Source of the DNA: Wolbachia endosymbiont of Diaphorina citri
GTDB taxonomy: Bacteria > Pseudomonadota > Alphaproteobacteria > Rickettsiales > Anaplasmataceae
Assembly: GCF_013096535.2 (NCBI RefSeq)
Contig: NZ_CP051265.2
Location: 1,240,001-1,304,000, forward strand
Direction of reading: 5' to 3'
DNA length: 64,000 nucleotides
Shown here: positions 1 through 9,344 of the stretch, in pieces
How the letters are laid out: every line of letters begins with the position of its first letter
Numbering within the stretch: position 1 is the stretch's first letter
Notes under the pieces: generated by a model
The model's database searches: none
What the model saw: only the letters and a program-made list of their open reading frames with translations
Told to the model about the DNA's origin: nothing
Position numbers and translations under genes: made by a program

Positions 1-225
1 ATAGTTACACATTACACCAAAAAAGTGTCAACAACCACGTTAAAAAAGAATCCATTTCAAGCATTGAGTGGTGCTAATGTTTTAAGAAGTTTATATACAT
101 CTGGAGTAATGATATTTAGGCCAGAAAGGAATACTCTGCAATTGATGTACGAACTTAAAAACGGCAAACCAATACCAACAAAATTCATAAATATGGTTAA
201 CGGACGCTGGATAGCTACAGCTTAA
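1..225 (+). CDS. Replication-type AAA ATPase, C-terminal fragment (5' end outside window)
   Basis: The frame is open from the first base and ends at TAA 223-225. The readable C-terminus (VTHYTKK, then NPFQALSGANVLRSLYTSGV) aligns with residues around 495-560 of the next gene (LVHHTKK, then DPFQSFSGASSLRGFYTTGI). It is therefore the tail of a second, diverged copy of that RepA-like ATPase, not a 66-residue protein. The GTG at 25 is probably internal. It ends 35 bp upstream of its paralogue in the same direction, consistent with co-transcription. The Walker motifs would lie outside the window, so activity cannot be judged. Confidence 0.7.
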   Translation: MVTHYTKKVSTTTLKKNPFQALSGANVLRSLYTSGVMIFRPERNTLQLMYELKNGKPIPTKFINMVNGRWIATA

Positions 226-260
226 CCAAATTTCTAAACTTTAAATATATTGGAGATTTT

Positions 261-2402
261 ATGGGTATCTATTGTGATTTTAATACTGCAGCTCCACGAA
301 AAAATGCACCGTTAGTAGAAAAAGAACAACTTAAAGCTCAGCTTCTGTTAAATATCAGATCATGCCTTTCTTATCTATTGCCAAGAGGGATTTTTTGTGG
401 TGATAAGTTTTATGTAGGCAATATACAAGGTGATAAAGGCAAGAGTCTAGTAGTAGAATTAAGTGGCAGTGAAGCTGGCCTATGGCATGATTTTGCAACA
501 GGAGAAGGTGGTGATATCATTGATCTTTGGGCAGGAGTACATAGAAAAAGTACGAGAATAGAGTTTCCTGAAGTAATGACTTCTATAGCTCAGTGGCTTG
601 GTCATTTCAAAACTTCAAGTAGTCCAACTGCATATTGGGATTATTACGATGAAAACGGCCAAGCTATTGTTAGAGTATATCGTTATGATGATGATAGTGG
701 AAAGAGATATCTTCCTTTTGATATCAAAAAATCCACCTTTAGTGTACCAGAGATAAGGCCACTATATAATATTCCAGGTATTTTAAAGTCCGATAAAGTT
801 GTTCTGGTTGAGGGAGAAAAATGTGCAGAAGCGCTGATAGAGAAAGGAATAACTGCAACAACAGCAATGTCAGGAGCAAATGCACCTATTGAGAAGACAG
901 ATTGGACTCCACTTAAAGGTAAACATGTTATTATTTGGCCAGATAATGATGAACCAGGTAAGAAATACGCTGAAAAATCTGCTATGAAACTTACTTGTCT
1001 TGGAGTTGAAGAACTTTGCATTTTGGAAATACCTAAAGATAAACCAAAGGGTTGGGACGCTGCTGATTGCGTGAAAGAAGGTATAAATGTTGAAAAATTC
1101 TTATCTTTAATTCTTCAAGTTCCATATGTGAAAAAACTATCAACTACCGAGGAATTCTCGAAAGTTCAAAAAGCAGGACGTTGCATTTCACTTTCAGCAA
1201 TTCCAGTAATAAAGTATTTAAAGGATAAATCACCAATGCCGAAAGACATAATAGCTCCAAGAATTTTAACTCCAGGAGGACTATTGGTGTTTGCAGGTGC
1301 ACCTAAGGTTGGAAAAAGTGATTTTCTTATTTCTTGGTTATTACACATGGCAGGAGGAATTCCATTTTTGAACATGATGCCCACAAGACCTTTGAAAATC
1401 TTTTACTTACAAACTGAAATTGGCTATCACTATATGCGTGAACGTCTTCAGCAGATTAAACTAAATGAAGAACTTCTTGAAATTGCTGGATATAACTTAG
1501 TTATTACACCACAAGTGGAGTTACTTCTAAATGATGATAGTATAGAGATTATTGTAGATAAAATAGAAAGTTCATTTGGCTCGAATGCAGTTGATATAAT
1601 AGCAATAGATCCACTACGCAATATTTTTGATGCCGGCGAGAATAGTAGTGAAAATGACAACAATGCTATGTTATTCTTTCTACAAGAAAGGGTTGGTAAA
1701 TTGAGAAAGCTGGCTAATCAAGATGCAGGAGTTATTTTAGTACACCACACAAAGAAGATGCAAAAGAAATCATTGGAAGAAGACCCATTTCAAAGTTTTA
1801 GCGGTGCAAGCAGTTTAAGGGGATTTTATACTACAGGAATAATTATGCACAGACCAGATGAACAACAAAGTAAACGTCAGCTAATCTTTGAGTTACGCAA
1901 TGGTCATGCTATTGCATCAAAATACGTTGATAAAATTAACAATAACTGGTACGTGGTTGATTATGAATCGCAAAGACTTGTGAATAAAGATTATGGTCAA
2001 AGGTTAGATGCAGAACGTTCGCGTAGGTATGATACTATTCTACAATTAATTTATGATGAAGCACGGAAGGGACGTCTATATACAATAAATTCGTTCTGTC
2101 AGGCATTTGAGAATAAAGCAGGTCTTGGTAGTCAACATTCGATCCGTGAACGTATTGATACTTTAGCTACAAAGGGCTATATAAAATTTAATAGAGAAGG
2201 TAAAAATGGAGCAAGAACTAGATATGGGGTGCTTTGTGTTGCAGGCATGGAAAAGAAAAGTAAGGTATTTGATCATCAACTGAATAAAGAAGTGACAATT
2301 TATGAAAAGGTCTTACCAACCGACTATAAATCACTGGAGAATGGTAGCATTTTACCAGTTGAAAATCCGAATACTTGGGTTCATCATAGCATCTGCAATT
2401 AA
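261..2402 (+). CDS. Phage replication protein: Toprim plus RepA-like AAA ATPase (primase/helicase type)
   Basis: 713 residues. The N-terminal third resembles phage primase/helicase proteins: a Toprim-like segment has VVLVEGEKCAEAL (about 180-192) and HVIIWPDNDEPGKK (about 223-236). A RepA/RAD55-type ATPase follows, with Walker A FAGAPKVGKSD (about 347-357), Walker B-like DIIAIDPLRN (about 447-456) and LVHHTKK (about 494-500). The C-terminus has a predicted winged-helix-like region. The likely role is unwinding or priming at the phage origin; this is inferred from domain content. It is the last gene of the plus-strand replication block and is followed by 630 bp without a clear gene. It matches the gene commonly called RepA in WO prophages. 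ATG 261 follows a GGAG-type ribosome site. Confidence 0.8.
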   Translation: MGIYCDFNTAAPRKNAPLVEKEQLKAQLLLNIRSCLSYLLPRGIFCGDKFYVGNIQGDKGKSLVVELSGSEAGLWHDFATGEGGDIIDLWAGVHRKSTRIEFPEVMTSIAQWLGHFKTSSSPTAYWDYYDENGQAIVRVYRYDDDSGKRYLPFDIKKSTFSVPEIRPLYNIPGILKSDKVVLVEGEKCAEALIEKGITATTAMSGANAPIEKTDWTPLKGKHVIIWPDNDEPGKKYAEKSAMKLTCLGVEELCILEIPKDKPKGWDAADCVKEGINVEKFLSLILQVPYVKKLSTTEEFSKVQKAGRCISLSAIPVIKYLKDKSPMPKDIIAPRILTPGGLLVFAGAPKVGKSDFLISWLLHMAGGIPFLNMMPTRPLKIFYLQTEIGYHYMRERLQQIKLNEELLEIAGYNLVITPQVELLLNDDSIEIIVDKIESSFGSNAVDIIAIDPLRNIFDAGENSSENDNNAMLFFLQERVGKLRKLANQDAGVILVHHTKKMQKKSLEEDPFQSFSGASSLRGFYTTGIIMHRPDEQQSKRQLIFELRNGHAIASKYVDKINNNWYVVDYESQRLVNKDYGQRLDAERSRRYDTILQLIYDEARKGRLYTINSFCQAFENKAGLGSQHSIRERIDTLATKGYIKFNREGKNGARTRYGVLCVAGMEKKSKVFDHQLNKEVTIYEKVLPTDYKSLENGSILPVENPNTWVHHSICN

Positions 2403-3032
2403 TAAAATTAAAATAGAAAATATGAGTTATTTCAGTCTTCGGATTTGCTCAGTTTGTCTTCAGAATTTGCTTAGTCTATGCAGACTGAATTTAGTAAGGG
2501 TGAAAGAAATGCGGGATTTTCAACAACTTAGAGGGATTGTTGAATTTTATAGCTGCAGACTGAGCAATAGGGAAAAAGTTCAGGAATATAGAGGGTTTTG
2601 TTCAACTCTCAGTTTTCAGAATAACTCCTATTATTATATAATAATATAGTAGTATGACTTTAAAACATACTACTCTGTTCGTTTCTCTTTTACTTACAAT
2701 AATAAGTTATGTATATGTGTAAAGCTCTCTTTCAAAGTTATCTAATAAAAGAAATGAAAGAAAACGCTTAAAAAAAACAAATGGCCCGTAATTGCGTTTT
2801 AAAGCCATTCTACAACTTCAGGGTACAATTAACCACCTTGACCTAAAGAACGCTTATAACAGCCCTTAAAAGCCGATTAACACCATGTCTTAACTTATAA
2901 GAAAGACCATATGCTAATTTTATCACGTTTTACTTTAGTTGTAAAGAAATTTTTTTAATGTATGACAGATTTGTATAGTCGATATTTTACGTAACTTATG
3001 GCGTTTAATTGGTTATTTAGTATCTCTAAAAC
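2403..3032. other. Non-coding spacer with small repeats and hairpins
   Basis: No convincing gene is seen between the RepA-like gene and the convergent minus-strand cassette. The first 250 bp are repetitive. Two near-copies of a TTGCTCAGT-type motif lie at 2442-2482. GCAGACTGA occurs at 2479 and 2554. A short hairpin (AGTCT-ATGC-AGACT) is at 2473-2486, and an 8-bp inverted repeat (TTCAACAA / TTGTTGAA) at 2519-2544. The rest (2675-3032) holds nothing I recognise. Its position beside a replication gene makes an origin or control region possible, but no iteron array is seen. Confidence 0.4.
2648..2674 (+). terminator. Hairpin, candidate terminator
   Basis: A perfect 9-bp inverted repeat, AGTAGTATG / CATACTACT, with a 9-nt loop, is followed by a T-rich stretch (GTTCGTTTCTCTTTT). 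It sits between the convergent RepA-like gene and minus-strand cassette, where a terminator would be expected. The U-tract is not clean, so this is only a candidate. Confidence 0.45.
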
Positions 3033-4148
3033 TTAACGAGTTGCTTTTATAACCAAAGTAAAAGGGTTAATACGGTAACCATAATCTCTACGCGATGATC
3101 CAGGCCAACCAACTGTTTGAATCACATCATTACGTTCGATGTTTAGTCCTAATTTTTTAGCTAAGGTGGTTTTTATTGTTCTTTGGATTGTGTTTAGTGG
3201 TTTTCTGATGTGATGTTCTGGATCTGCTTCTGGATCAAGATTTAGGCGTTTTTCTATTTCATTTATGCTAAGCAACATGTGTTTTTCAGGAGGTAATTCT
3301 TTTTTACAATCATGCAAAAATTGTTCAAATAATATGCGAAAAACCTTCATACATGCTGCAGCTTTCTTATTTAGAATCTCTATATTGTTTACGTAAAGTG
3401 AGCCCTCTATCAATTGCAACTTTAGTAATTCCTTCTCTTTAGGAGGTTCAATTAGATTAAGTGCAGTATGTAAGATTTGCATTGAAGTATTTGGTATGAA
3501 CTCTAGTACTCCTCTTTGTGCTGCTTCTTGGAATACTTCAATTAAAGTCTTATGCTGAAAGAAAAGGTCAACCATTTTTACTGTGGGCAAATCAAGAGGT
3601 ATGTTTGATGGATTTTTTCTCAGTATTATTAATACAGTTGGATTAGCTTTAAGCTTATCTATCGTTAAGAATGTTGGATTGGTGCAAAAATCAAGTATGA
3701 TTAAACTTACAATCTTACCTTGTCCACCAACATGATAAACTCCACTTTCCACTTTTTGCCACATAAAATTTGTATCACTTAGCTGACCTTCAAACCAATT
3801 CATAAATTTCTCTGGGTTAAAATATACAGATAAGCGATGAAATCTTTGCTTCTTGTAGGTATTAGGTAAAATATCACGGTTGCAATTTTCACAAATTATA
3901 TTATCGCATGCTTCGTTAAAGTCCTCATCAATGAAAATCTCATTGTTACAGTATGGATCAACTATATTTGGCCAATCTAATTTATCTTGTCTACGAGAGC
4001 AGATAATGTAAGACCTCTCTTGCATCTTAATTAACTCAAGATCTGACAAATACCTTGCTGCTTTGATGTAATTTTGATTTGGGTTAACCCAAGAGCTGCC
4101 AGAATTAAGAAGATCAGAGATTTGCTCTTGGCAAGATTGTAAGACCAT
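3033..4148 (-). CDS. Uncharacterised protein, possible Zn-finger and winged-helix regulator (cassette gene 2)
   Basis: 371 residues; family not recognised. Cys-rich motifs lie near residues 63-92 (YCNNEIF, then CDNIICENCNRDI), suggesting a small zinc-binding element. The middle (about 150-190: VSLIILDFCTN, then VLIILRKNPSNIP) has alternating hydrophobic strands. The C-terminus (about 295-365: LLSINEIEKRLNL, then RRDYGYRINPF) resembles a winged-helix DNA-binding end. The last two points are inference from pattern only. It starts 35 bp inside the 3' end of the upstream minus-strand gene, so the two are probably translated as a coupled pair. Both point against the flanking prophage genes. Confidence 0.65.
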   Translation of the reverse strand: MVLQSCQEQISDLLNSGSSWVNPNQNYIKAARYLSDLELIKMQERSYIICSRRQDKLDWPNIVDPYCNNEIFIDEDFNEACDNIICENCNRDILPNTYKKQRFHRLSVYFNPEKFMNWFEGQLSDTNFMWQKVESGVYHVGGQGKIVSLIILDFCTNPTFLTIDKLKANPTVLIILRKNPSNIPLDLPTVKMVDLFFQHKTLIEVFQEAAQRGVLEFIPNTSMQILHTALNLIEPPKEKELLKLQLIEGSLYVNNIEILNKKAAACMKVFRILFEQFLHDCKKELPPEKHMLLSINEIEKRLNLDPEADPEHHIRKPLNTIQRTIKTTLAKKLGLNIERNDVIQTVGWPGSSRRDYGYRINPFTLVIKATR

Positions 4149-5346
4149 AAAATTGTTTTATGTATGTTTTAAAATCCTCTCTTTCCCTTTTATTCAGAGG
4201 ATGTTCAGAGTAGTAAATTGCTATATACTCATCACTTCGCTTGAAAAATAAGCCTATCTTTTTGCCTTGAAATATTACTTTAATCGACTCTATAAATGGA
4301 ACTATGTCTCCTACAAATGGCTTTAAAACATGCAATTCCGGTGCAATAGGATCATATGGAGCAACAGTCAAAGTGATATTAGTATAGCTGTAATTGAAAC
4401 GATTTGACTGAAACTTTAACTCAAAAACACGAATATTTGAATCAGATTCATTAATACAAGTTTCTATAAATTTATGCACCTGTTCCGCGAAGTTTTTATC
4501 CTGCACATCTACAAAAATACATTCGCAGCCAAAGTAACAACTTGCAATGCTATTTGCTATTTCTATAGCTTGATCGATATTTCTAGCACCAAGATCTACC
4601 TGAGTGCCATTTAGTAGAAAATCCAAAATCATCCACTCTGCCTTATGGCCATGAATAACTTTGTTTGAATTTAACAACAAATCTATATCGCTAGCTTTGC
4701 GTATTAACACATATAAACGATTCTGATGATAGAAGAAACCTTGTAGTTGATTCTCGAAACTGTCATTTCTCTTAATGTTATCTTCTTTCAGTATTTGTTG
4801 TATGATTTCCTCTGAGATAAAGTCCTTAAATGGAGTACTTGGTCGTCTTGGTGTTTTTTGTAAGGCAAAAGACATGAAACTCTTTCTTTGTATTTTTTCA
4901 AAGTGATAGACAGACTTTAAAAGATTGTAATCTGCATGAAACAGTAGAAACAGCAAAGACTTCTTATCATATTTATTATTATTTTTTACAAGGTAGGATT
5001 TCATGAGTTCTGTAGTTAATGCAGATCTTGCAATTTCACTGACAGTAACTTCTAGTTTTGCACGATCAAAACAGGTAATCAAGTAGTAAGTAACGAGAGA
5101 ATCGGAATAATTAGCAATAACTTTACGTTTGTATTGTACAGATGTATTATCGTAACTTTCATCATCAAAGAGTTGAGCGTTTAATTTATCTTTAAAGGAG
5201 TTTTGAAAAATAATATTTAATTGCTTACCAGAAAGTGAATCTATCCAAGACTGACGTATTTTTGTATTGTGAAAACGATCAAGCAAATGGTTAACAGGTA
5301 CTTCTAAATCATCTTCCCAAAATTTACGATTTGGATAAATGTTCAT
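4114..5346 (-). CDS. Uncharacterised protein, cassette gene 1
   Basis: 410 residues, soluble, no signal peptide or membrane segment, and no family I recognise. Lys/Arg-rich stretches lie in the N-terminal half. The middle has RLYVLIRKASDIDLLLNSN (about 204-222), and the C-terminal half is a mixed alpha/beta region. It is first in a two-gene minus-strand unit whose second gene overlaps it by 35 bp. A 217-bp intergenic region separates its start from the divergent RuvC-like gene, so promoters for both directions must lie there. Such an inverted accessory pair between replication and packaging modules often carries regulators, exclusion or defence genes in temperate phages. That role is a guess here. 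Confidence 0.65.
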   Translation of the reverse strand: MNIYPNRKFWEDDLEVPVNHLLDRFHNTKIRQSWIDSLSGKQLNIIFQNSFKDKLNAQLFDDESYDNTSVQYKRKVIANYSDSLVTYYLITCFDRAKLEVTVSEIARSALTTELMKSYLVKNNNKYDKKSLLFLLFHADYNLLKSVYHFEKIQRKSFMSFALQKTPRRPSTPFKDFISEEIIQQILKEDNIKRNDSFENQLQGFFYHQNRLYVLIRKASDIDLLLNSNKVIHGHKAEWMILDFLLNGTQVDLGARNIDQAIEIANSIASCYFGCECIFVDVQDKNFAEQVHKFIETCINESDSNIRVFELKFQSNRFNYSYTNITLTVAPYDPIAPELHVLKPFVGDIVPFIESIKVIFQGKKIGLFFKRSDEYIAIYYSEHPLNKREREDFKTYIKQFYGLTILPRANL

Positions 5347-5563
5347 AAGAAACTAACCACACCATAATAGCATAATAGACTATTTAAATAGTTAAGATAG
5401 AAATTTGAAAGTCTTGACCAATAATTATGCAATGGCTGTTTACTGATTTTTAACCAAGTTTTTTCTAAAAAGTTTGCTTAAGAAGAAGATTTTTTGGACA
5501 AAAATTTTTCAAATCCTGAATATATATTATATAGCACTCTAGCGAAACAAATTCTGAATATAA

Positions 5564-6022
5564 ATGTCAATCCTAACACTGGACCTTGGCAAACAAACAG
5601 GCTGGGCAATTCTAACAGATGGAGTAATTGAAAGTGGTAGCAAAAGCTTTCATGGTAGCCGTTTTAGCGGAGGTGGCATGTGCTTCTTGAATTTTCGTAA
5701 TTGGCTTAATTCTTTGAAACATGAGTTCACTGCAGTGTATTTTGAGGAAGTGAGAAGACATCTAGGAACTGATGCAGCGCATTGCTACGGTGGTTTTCTT
5801 GCCGTTCTCTCTGCTTGGTGTGAAGAACATCATGTGCCGTACAAAGGTGTTAATGTTAAAACTATAAAACGCTTTATAACAGGCAAAGGCAATGCAAGTA
5901 AGAGTGAAGTTATTGAAGCGATACGTGAAAAAAGTTTTTCACCTAGAGATGATAATGAGGCCGATGCTTTGGCATTAATGTTCTATATTAGTAAGGATAT
6001 TAATAAGACAAAAAACCCATAA
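5564..6022 (+). CDS. RuvC-like Holliday junction resolvase / RNase H-fold nuclease
   Basis: 152 residues, close to the size of RuvC-type resolvases. The first acidic residue is in the opening strand (ILTLDLGKQTGWAIL, Asp7). A second motif, VYFEEVRRHLG, comes at about residue 65, and a C-terminal DDNEADALAL supplies the last acidic pair (about 132-141). That order is the RNase H-fold nuclease signature. It probably resolves branched phage DNA during replication or before packaging. It begins the rightward packaging transcript after the divergent promoter region and is followed by the ParB-methyltransferase gene. A short inverted repeat overlaps its stop codon. Confidence 0.8.
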   Translation: MSILTLDLGKQTGWAILTDGVIESGSKSFHGSRFSGGGMCFLNFRNWLNSLKHEFTAVYFEEVRRHLGTDAAHCYGGFLAVLSAWCEEHHVPYKGVNVKTIKRFITGKGNASKSEVIEAIREKSFSPRDDNEADALALMFYISKDINKTKNP

Positions 6023-6033
6023 AAAGTGGGTCC
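6014..6033 (+). terminator. Weak hairpin at the end of the RuvC-like gene
   Basis: ACCCA and TGGGT form a 5-bp stem around ATAAAAAG, overlapping the stop codon, with only a few Ts downstream. It may attenuate read-through into the ParB-methyltransferase gene, but the stem is short. Confidence 0.25.
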
Positions 6034-6125
6034 TTTCGTCCATAATGGCGGGTTTGGTAGGTTTGACCCCAGGCCTTCTCTAGCGTCAGATATATTTTGA
6101 ATATTAACTTTTTAATTATTAAGAT

Positions 6126-7340
6126 ATGAATTTAGCAATCCACTACTATCCTATTCGAAATCTAGTTGAATATGAGCGTAATCCTCGTAAAAATGACGAT
6201 GTGGTCAACAGAATGTGTGCTTCAATCAGGGAATTCGGCTTTCGTATTCCAATAGTTGCAAAAAGTGATGGTACTGTGGTTGATGGTCATTTAAGACTTA
6301 AAGCAGCAAGAAAACTTGGTATGGAAAGTATTCCCGTAGTCTTAAGTGATAATTTAAATGGACCACAAACCAAAGCTTTTCGACTGCTTGCCAATCAATC
6401 AGCTAACTGGGCAAAGTGGGATGATGATCTTTTGAAGGTGGAAATTCAAGAGTTAGAAGATTTGCAATTTGACCTTAAAATGACAGGATTTGAATTGGAA
6501 AAAGTTCAAAGGTTTCTCGATGATTTTGATGGTGAAAAAGAAGATCTTTCTGATTTAGCTGTTGATAACAAAAAAGTAACAAAACCAGGTGATCTTTGGA
6601 TTTTAGGTGATCATAGAATCTATTGTGGTGATAGCTCTGTAGTTGAATCATATAAAGCGCTGTTAGATGATAAAATGGCAGACATTACTGTTTGTGATCC
6701 TCCATATAACGTTGATTATGGTAGCAGTCAAGAAAGAGAAGATAAAAAAATATTAAATGATAATCAAGGTGAAAAGTATGAGCTTTTTCTTTACGACATC
6801 TGTTCCAATATTTTAGCATATACGAAGGGAGCAATTTACATCTGCATATCATCATCAGAGTTTTCAACGTTACAAAAAGTATTTGAGGAAGCAGGAGGAA
6901 AATGGTCGACATTTATCATTTGGGCAAAGAATCACTTTACGCTAGGCAGGTCTGATTATCAAAGACAATACGAAGCAATGCTCTATGGATGGAAAAGCGG
7001 CAATAAACGTGAGTGGCATGGAGGAAGAAATCAAAGTGATCTGTGGTTTTATGATAAGCCAACACACAATACACTACATCCAACGATGAAGCCAGTAGAG
7101 CTAATGGAGAGAGCAATAGTTAATAGCAGTAGACCAGGAGACATAGTACTTGATCCATTTAGCGGTTCTGGCAGCACACTGATTGCATGTGAGAGAACAG
7201 GAAGAATTTGTAGGACAATAGAGCTAGATTCAAAATTTGTAGATGTAACCATAAAACGTTGGCAAGTGTACACAGGTAGGGAGGCAATTCTTTCTGGTAC
7301 TGGTAAAACTTTTTCAAAGATTCAAGAAGAAAATTCGTAG
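6126..7340 (+). CDS. ParB-like / DNA adenine-cytosine-N4 methyltransferase fusion
   Basis: 404 residues. Residues about 10-90 form a ParB/sulfiredoxin-type domain (NPRKNDDVVNRM, VVDGHLRLKAARKLG). From about 150 onward there is an N6-adenine/N4-cytosine methyltransferase with the catalytic motif DPPYNVDYG (about 190) and the SAM-binding motif DPFSGSGSTL near the C-terminus. The order (DPPY before FxGxG) is that of beta-class enzymes. It probably methylates phage DNA, for protection or packaging control; ParB-methylase fusions are common in prophages and known in WO. It is followed by the small-terminase-like gene at 35 bp. Both catalytic motifs look intact. Confidence 0.85.
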   Translation: MNLAIHYYPIRNLVEYERNPRKNDDVVNRMCASIREFGFRIPIVAKSDGTVVDGHLRLKAARKLGMESIPVVLSDNLNGPQTKAFRLLANQSANWAKWDDDLLKVEIQELEDLQFDLKMTGFELEKVQRFLDDFDGEKEDLSDLAVDNKKVTKPGDLWILGDHRIYCGDSSVVESYKALLDDKMADITVCDPPYNVDYGSSQEREDKKILNDNQGEKYELFLYDICSNILAYTKGAIYICISSSEFSTLQKVFEEAGGKWSTFIIWAKNHFTLGRSDYQRQYEAMLYGWKSGNKREWHGGRNQSDLWFYDKPTHNTLHPTMKPVELMERAIVNSSRPGDIVLDPFSGSGSTLIACERTGRICRTIELDSKFVDVTIKRWQVYTGREAILSGTGKTFSKIQEENS

Positions 7341-7375
7341 AAAAAAGGTAAATAAAGAGAGAGAGGAGAAAAAAA

Positions 7376-7858
7376 GTGAAAATCACACAAACAGAATGGG
7401 CAAGAGAGATAGGAGTATCAAAGCAGTATGTCTGTTATTTAGTAAAAAAAGGAATAGTTGAGTTGGAGGATGGTTTGATCAATAGAGAACAAGCAAATGA
7501 AGCAGTAGCGGCAATAAGAGATCCAAGTCAGCCACTGAGGAGGAAAAATCCAGAAAACGAAAATACAAGTAACCTTTCCACAATGTTGCTAAAAACGCGA
7601 ATAAAAAATGAAATGGAACGAGGTAAACTACTTGAGGCAAAGGCAAAAGCTGAGATTGGTGAACTTGTAGCAGTAGAGGAAGTAAAGAGCGAAGCATTTA
7701 ATGTAGCAAGAGTTGTCCGTAATAATCTGCTTAATATTCCAAATAGAGTTTCAGCACTGCTTGCATCACTGAGTGACACTGAAAAGATTCATATGGCGCT
7801 AACCGAAGAGATTACAAACTCATTACAAGAATTATCTAATACTAAATTTCAAATATAA
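7376..7858 (+). CDS. Terminase small subunit-like (Nu1-type) DNA-packaging protein
   Basis: 160 residues. It opens with a helix-turn-helix-like segment (TQTEWAREIGVSKQYVCYLV, residues 3-22), as in lambda Nu1-type proteins that bind the packaging site. A basic linker (LRRKNPENE) and a helical C-terminal half follow, the latter likely for oligomerisation or terminase contact. The start is GTG 7376 after GAGAGGAG. It lies two genes upstream of the large terminase. Small subunits diverge fast, so position and the N-terminal HTH carry most of the weight. Confidence 0.7.
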   Translation: MKITQTEWAREIGVSKQYVCYLVKKGIVELEDGLINREQANEAVAAIRDPSQPLRRKNPENENTSNLSTMLLKTRIKNEMERGKLLEAKAKAEIGELVAVEEVKSEAFNVARVVRNNLLNIPNRVSALLASLSDTEKIHMALTEEITNSLQELSNTKFQI

Positions 7859-7877
7859 AAAAGATTTTGAATATAAA

Positions 7878-9344
7878 ATGGCTGATAACTTAAGTTTGGA
7901 GTTAATAAAGTGCCTCATCAATCAACCTGGATTAGATGTTAATGTCAGAGGGTTAAACGGAAAAACTCCACTGCATTGCGCTATAGAGTTTGATGAATTA
8001 AGCATGGTAGATTTGTTACTCACGAAGAAGAACATTAATCCTTTTGTGGAAGATAATGAAGGTAAAACATCTCTTGATTATGCCAAAGAAGGGAAAAAAG
8101 CAGAAATATTACAAGCGCTAATTAATAACAAATACGGATCAGAGCAAGATAACTTACTTCATTTAGCTGCAATGATAGGTGAAGTTAATGCAGTTAGATA
8201 TTTGATAGGAAAAGGTGTTGACGTTAATGTACGAAATGCTCTGCATCATACTCCATTACATCTAGCAGCAGGAATAGGACATGCAGAAGTTGTAAAGATT
8301 TTGATAAGAGAAGGAAACGCTGAAATAGATGTCTTTGATGTACGAAATCAGACACCGATGCACTATGCAGTTAACAACAAAAAATTGGAGATAGTAAAGT
8401 TATTACTGGAGCTAGGAGCAGATGTAAATAGCGCACGTGTAGGACAAAATTCGATGAAATTATCACCAGTGCATATAGCTGTAAGTAACACTAATTACGA
8501 TGAAAGAGATTTATGTCTCGATATTCTCAAATGCTTAATAAAGGAGCCTAATGCTCAAGTCAATTTGCAGGACTACGAAAATAAAACACCACTACATTAT
8601 GCTGAAAGACTGAAAACAATAGAAGTTTTACTAACGCGAGAAGATATAGACCCTCTGGTAAAAGATGATAGCGGCAAGACACCATTTGATTACGCTGAAA
8701 ATAGACCTGAGATCAAGAAGGCTTTGATGAACAATAAGTACGGTTCTGAAAAGAATAGTCTATTGCATTTAGCCGCACAAAAAGGAGTTGTAGATGCAAT
8801 CTTAAAGGAAGAAATTGATATTGATATCTTAAATAACAAAGGTCACTCTCCAATTTACCTTGCTGCAGAAAAAGGACATTTACATGTAGTAAAATTACTA
8901 CTGGAAAAAGGAGCAAACTATACACCTGTTCTGCACTCAGCAATCAAGTCAAATAATTTAGAATTGTTAAAAACTTTATTTAAAGAAAAGAGTATCAAAT
9001 TACCAGATGAGATAGGCAGATCTGTACCAATTTATTATAGGTGTATAGAGCATAGAGATGCAAAAGTAAGAAAATACAATAATGTGATCTGTATTTTTAC
9101 CTCAGTAAGTGCAGTAGCAATAGCGGTATATATAGGGTTAACAGCAACAACAATAAGTAGTGCAATCATTTTTGCAACAATAACAGGAATACTTGCACTT
9201 ATTATAGCAATAATGATAAGTGAGATGAGCAAAAGATATATAGAAAACGAATTTCAGAAAAAGATGTTTATGGAACTGGAGGAATGTAGTTCTACTGTTA
9301 ATGATGTTGAGATAGAACCAGCAATAAGTAGGGTTAAGGTATGA
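7878..9344 (+). CDS. Ankyrin-repeat protein with C-terminal membrane segments
   Basis: 488 residues. Ankyrin repeats fill roughly residues 5-375, with consensus cores such as KTPLHCAIEF, HTPLHLAAGIGHAEVV and HSPIYLAAEKGHLHVV. After a basic segment (about 390-405), two hydrophobic helices span about 410-455 (ICIFTSVSAVAIAVYIG, then IIFATITGILALIIAIM), followed by a charged tail. Such proteins sit in the packaging block of WO prophages and are candidate secreted effectors; the function is unknown. The start ATG follows the small-terminase gene by 19 bp. The end overlaps the terminase start (ATGA), suggesting translational coupling. Confidence 0.85.
   Translation: MADNLSLELIKCLINQPGLDVNVRGLNGKTPLHCAIEFDELSMVDLLLTKKNINPFVEDNEGKTSLDYAKEGKKAEILQALINNKYGSEQDNLLHLAAMIGEVNAVRYLIGKGVDVNVRNALHHTPLHLAAGIGHAEVVKILIREGNAEIDVFDVRNQTPMHYAVNNKKLEIVKLLLELGADVNSARVGQNSMKLSPVHIAVSNTNYDERDLCLDILKCLIKEPNAQVNLQDYENKTPLHYAERLKTIEVLLTREDIDPLVKDDSGKTPFDYAENRPEIKKALMNNKYGSEKNSLLHLAAQKGVVDAILKEEIDIDILNNKGHSPIYLAAEKGHLHVVKLLLEKGANYTPVLHSAIKSNNLELLKTLFKEKSIKLPDEIGRSVPIYYRCIEHRDAKVRKYNNVICIFTSVSAVAIAVYIGLTATTISSAIIFATITGILALIIAIMISEMSKRYIENEFQKKMFMELEECSSTVNDVEIEPAISRVKV

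Noticed and set aside
2302..2649. A 115-codon open frame overlapping the end of the RepA-like gene
   Set aside because: It overlaps a clear gene out of frame, its later half is repeat-derived and it resembles no family.
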